NCBI GenBank assembly: GCA_050330055.1
Contig: JBHJOF010000336.1
Coordinates: 1-7,721, forward strand
Direction of reading: 5' to 3'
Source of the DNA: JBHJOF01 sp050330055
GTDB lineage: Bacteria; Pseudomonadota; Alphaproteobacteria; Kiloniellales; JAKSDN01
DNA: 7,721 nt
Shown: piece after piece, positions 6,439-7,721 of the stretch
Layout: every line of letters starts with the position of its first letter
Numbering within the stretch: the stretch's first letter is position 1
Position numbers and translations under genes: made by a program
Notes under the pieces: model-generated
Seen by the model: only the letters and a program-made list of their open reading frames with translations
Databases searched by the model: none
Told to the model about the DNA's origin: nothing

Positions 6439-6469
6439 CTGGCGTCGGCCGGGCATCAGGGCGACGCAG
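6439..6469 (+). terminator. Weak terminator-like hairpin after the DUF302 gene
   Basis: CTG-g-CGTCG (6439-6447) pairs with CGACGCAG (6462-6469) with one bulged G, and CC/GG (6449-6450 with 6459-6460) extends it past a mismatch. It starts 16 nt after the TAG. No U-tract follows, so termination is uncertain. Confidence 0.3.
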
Positions 6470-6611
6470 GCATCCCAAATTTGACATGCACAGCCACTTG
6501 CGAGGAACCGGTCGGCACCACACGTTGTTCTCATAAATAGCTCCCACCGCGCCACCTCTGCGCGCGGCAGCGGGGCTCAGGTGAGGTTGCAACAACAGCC
6601 AGGATACTCCC
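6470..6611 (+). other. Leader/promoter region of the small secreted protein, promoter unresolved
   Basis: A perfect TTGACA (6481-6486) has no acceptable -10 box 15-19 nt later. An AT-rich patch, CATAAATAG (6532-6540), looks like a -10 element but lacks a -35 box at the right distance. One of them probably marks the promoter. AGGA at 6601-6604 is a plausible ribosome binding site 7 nt before the ATG at 6612. No RNA gene or repeat of note was seen here. Confidence 0.3.
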
Positions 6612-7034
6612 ATGTCGAGCAAATGCCCATTGACGCGTACCGCCATGCTGGCTGCGGCCGCTGTCATCGCCGCCGCAACCGCGACCAGCTCCGCACTGGC
6701 GCAGATGGCACGGCCCGACGACCAGGCCTTCATGCTGTACCACCAGGCGATCTATGCCGCAGCCCACTGCGAGGGCCGCAACTTCTATCAGAGCAGCGCC
6801 TTCAGCCAGAACTGGAGAGGCGACAGCGCGCGCGCCGCGCAGTCCGCCCAGGCCCGCATGGCCGAGGTGATCGGCAGCAAGACGGGACACGGCATGCGCA
6901 ACGCCAATTCGCTCTCGCTGATCGAGCAGGCCAAGGCGGATGCCCGGGTGCTGATCTTCCGCGAAGGCTGTCAGGGAAGCAACGTCCAGACCCTGCTCGG
7001 CCTTTTCCACAGCGACTTGGCCCCGGCGCTCTAA
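6612..7034 (+). CDS. Small secreted protein of unknown function with two cysteines
   Basis: I do not recognise this 140-residue protein. It starts with a clear Sec signal peptide: basic N-region (MSSKCPLTR), a hydrophobic Ala-rich core (residues 11-28) and a likely cut after Ala30 (SALA before QMARPDD). The mature ~110 residues are predicted mainly helical and hold exactly two cysteines, Cys53 (AAHCEGRNF) and Cys120 (FREGCQGSN), which could form one disulfide in the periplasm. Aromatic residues cluster early (FMLYHQAIYAAAHC). There is no membrane segment beyond the signal and no lipobox. AGGA at 7 nt and the signal peptide support the ATG at 6612. It follows the DUF302 gene on the same strand after 189 nt, too far to assume one operon, and converges with tenA. 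Codon use is typical of the window (high third-position GC), supporting a real gene. Confidence 0.75.
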   Translation: MSSKCPLTRTAMLAAAAVIAAATATSSALAQMARPDDQAFMLYHQAIYAAAHCEGRNFYQSSAFSQNWRGDSARAAQSAQARMAEVIGSKTGHGMRNANSLSLIEQAKADARVLIFREGCQGSNVQTLLGLFHSDLAPAL

Positions 7035-7059
7035 GAGGCGCTGATTCCTTTCCGGCGCA

Positions 7060-7087
7060 GACGGCGCGGCGCCGTCGACGCGCCGTC
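7060..7087. terminator. GC-rich hairpin between convergent genes
   Basis: GACGGCGCG (7060-7068) pairs with CGCGCCGTC (7079-7087), 9 bp around a 10-nt loop; an alternative 6-bp stem GACGGC/GCCGTC (7060-7065 with 7071-7076) competes. It occupies most of the 60-nt gap and could serve both convergent transcripts, but neither strand has a U-tract after it. Confidence 0.4.
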
Positions 7088-7094
7088 GCGCGTA

Positions 7095-7721
7095 TTAGCT
7101 GGATGCGGGCGCCAGCCCCATGTCCCAGAAGCCGATCTCCAGGCGGGTGGCGGCGCTGAAGGTCTCGTGCAGCGAGGGCCAGCGGCCCGAGCTTGCGGGG
7201 TCGCTGCCGATGCGCCGGACGGCGACGCGATCGAGCTGGGCGACGGCGGCGCGGGCGACATCGAGGTAGTCGGCGCCGCCGTAGGTCTCGATCCAGTCGC
7301 GGTAGGGATTGCCGTCGAGACGCGTCGCCGGATCGGATTTCAGCCACAGGCCGATCTCGCCGTAGCCCGCGACGCAGGGCGCCAGCGCCACCAGCAGGTC
7401 GAGCAGGTCGCCCGCAAGGCCGCGCTCCAGTACGAAGCGTGTGTAGGCCATGTTGGCGGGATGCTCAGGCGTCGCCAGCATGTCGGCCTCGGCCAGACCC
7501 CAGCCGGCGCAGAGCCGCAGGTGCAGGCTCATCTCGGCATTCAGCAGCGCGTCCAGCGTTGCCGTCGCTTGGCGCATGTCCTCGATCGCCTCGCTCTTGT
7601 AGACCGCCAGCGCATAGGCGCGGGCGAAGTGCTTCAGGAAGATGTAATCCTGCACCAGGTAGTGGCGGAAGCAGGCCTGCGGCAGGCTGCCGTCGCCGAG
7701 CCGGCGCACGAAGGTATGGCG
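7095..7721 (-). CDS. tenA: TenA-family aminopyrimidine aminohydrolase (thiaminase II), 5' end missing
   Basis: 208 residues are visible and the frame stays open to the right edge (RHTFVRRLGDGSLP), so the true start lies outside, probably 15-25 codons upstream; the GTG at 7709 is internal. TenA hydrolyses 4-amino-5-aminomethyl-2-methylpyrimidine to the hydroxymethyl form, salvaging thiamine breakdown products in the cytoplasm. The family pattern is clear: FRHYLVQDYIFLKHFARAYA, with the Asp that aligns with Asp44 of B. subtilis TenA (codon 7649-7647); LAPCVAGYGEIG, with the catalytic Cys aligning with Cys135 (codon 7376-7374); NPYRDWIETYGG; and RLEIGFWDMG near the end, with the Glu aligning with Glu205 (codon 7139-7137). 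All key residues are present. Any TPP riboswitch or thiamine-transport partner would be upstream, out of view. It could belong to a TenA subclass with a different pyrimidine substrate, but the retained Cys favours the standard activity. Confidence 0.92.
   Translation of the reverse strand, partial: RHTFVRRLGDGSLPQACFRHYLVQDYIFLKHFARAYALAVYKSEAIEDMRQATATLDALLNAEMSLHLRLCAGWGLAEADMLATPEHPANMAYTRFVLERGLAGDLLDLLVALAPCVAGYGEIGLWLKSDPATRLDGNPYRDWIETYGGADYLDVARAAVAQLDRVAVRRIGSDPASSGRWPSLHETFSAATRLEIGFWDMGLAPASS

Noticed and set aside
6481..6509. Perfect TTGACA -35 hexamer as a full sigma-70 promoter
   Set aside because: Nothing resembling TATAAT lies 15-19 nt downstream (the region reads GAGGAACCGG).
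6504..6526. GGAAC ... CGTT, resembling an EcfG general-stress promoter
   Set aside because: The spacing is 14 nt, whereas the alphaproteobacterial EcfG form has about 16-17 nt; too short to accept.
7707..7709. GTG at 7709 as the start of tenA
   Set aside because: The family motif continues upstream of it (HTFV before RRLGDGSLP) to the window edge, so the gene is cut by the window and this GTG is an internal Val.

Overview
The window is G+C-rich (about two thirds or more, by eye) with strong third-position GC, so long spurious open frames lie antisense to the real genes. MnmA sequence style (GACCAGQDIHDARRVAD), two CTTGGC/CTAT promoters of the alphaproteobacterial housekeeping type, and a GGTCGGC...GCCGACC-CCACG palindromic repeat of a kind I associate with alphaproteobacterial chromosomes suggest an alphaproteobacterium, possibly of the Rhodospirillales. 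That placement is inference. There is no sign of a phage, insertion sequence, CRISPR array, rRNA or tRNA gene.

Layout. (1) Positions 1-2799, plus strand: a two-gene operon for a molybdenum hydroxylase of the isoquinoline 1-oxidoreductase / xanthine dehydrogenase family. It holds the small [2Fe-2S] subunit, whose first few codons lie outside the window, and the large molybdopterin-binding subunit, which carries a Tat signal. (2) 2800-3126: a gene-free gap between convergent genes. It holds a strong hairpin just after the large-subunit gene and a perfect 29-bp inverted repeat (two REP-like hairpins facing each other across 132 bp). (3) 3127-5738, minus strand: an alpha/beta hydrolase gene followed 8 nt later by mnmA (tRNA U34 2-thiolation). 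(4) 5739-5915: a divergent promoter region. (5) 5916-6422, plus: a secreted DUF302 protein. (6) 6423-6611: a gap with a hairpin and an unresolved promoter. (7) 6612-7034, plus: a small secreted protein I do not recognise. (8) 7095 to the right edge, minus: a TenA-family aminopyrimidine aminohydrolase (thiamine salvage), 5' end outside the window.

The genes do not form one pathway; this looks like ordinary chromosomal sequence made of short transcription units. The only clear functional pairing is the two-subunit molybdoenzyme, predicted to be folded in the cytoplasm and exported as a complex. The observations most worth checking are the REP-like doublet, a well-formed promoter on the hydrolase gene that places the transcription start exactly on the start codon (predicted leaderless mRNA), a weaker similar arrangement at mnmA, and the unrecognised two-cysteine secreted protein. 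I did not find convincing evidence of a novel multi-gene system.
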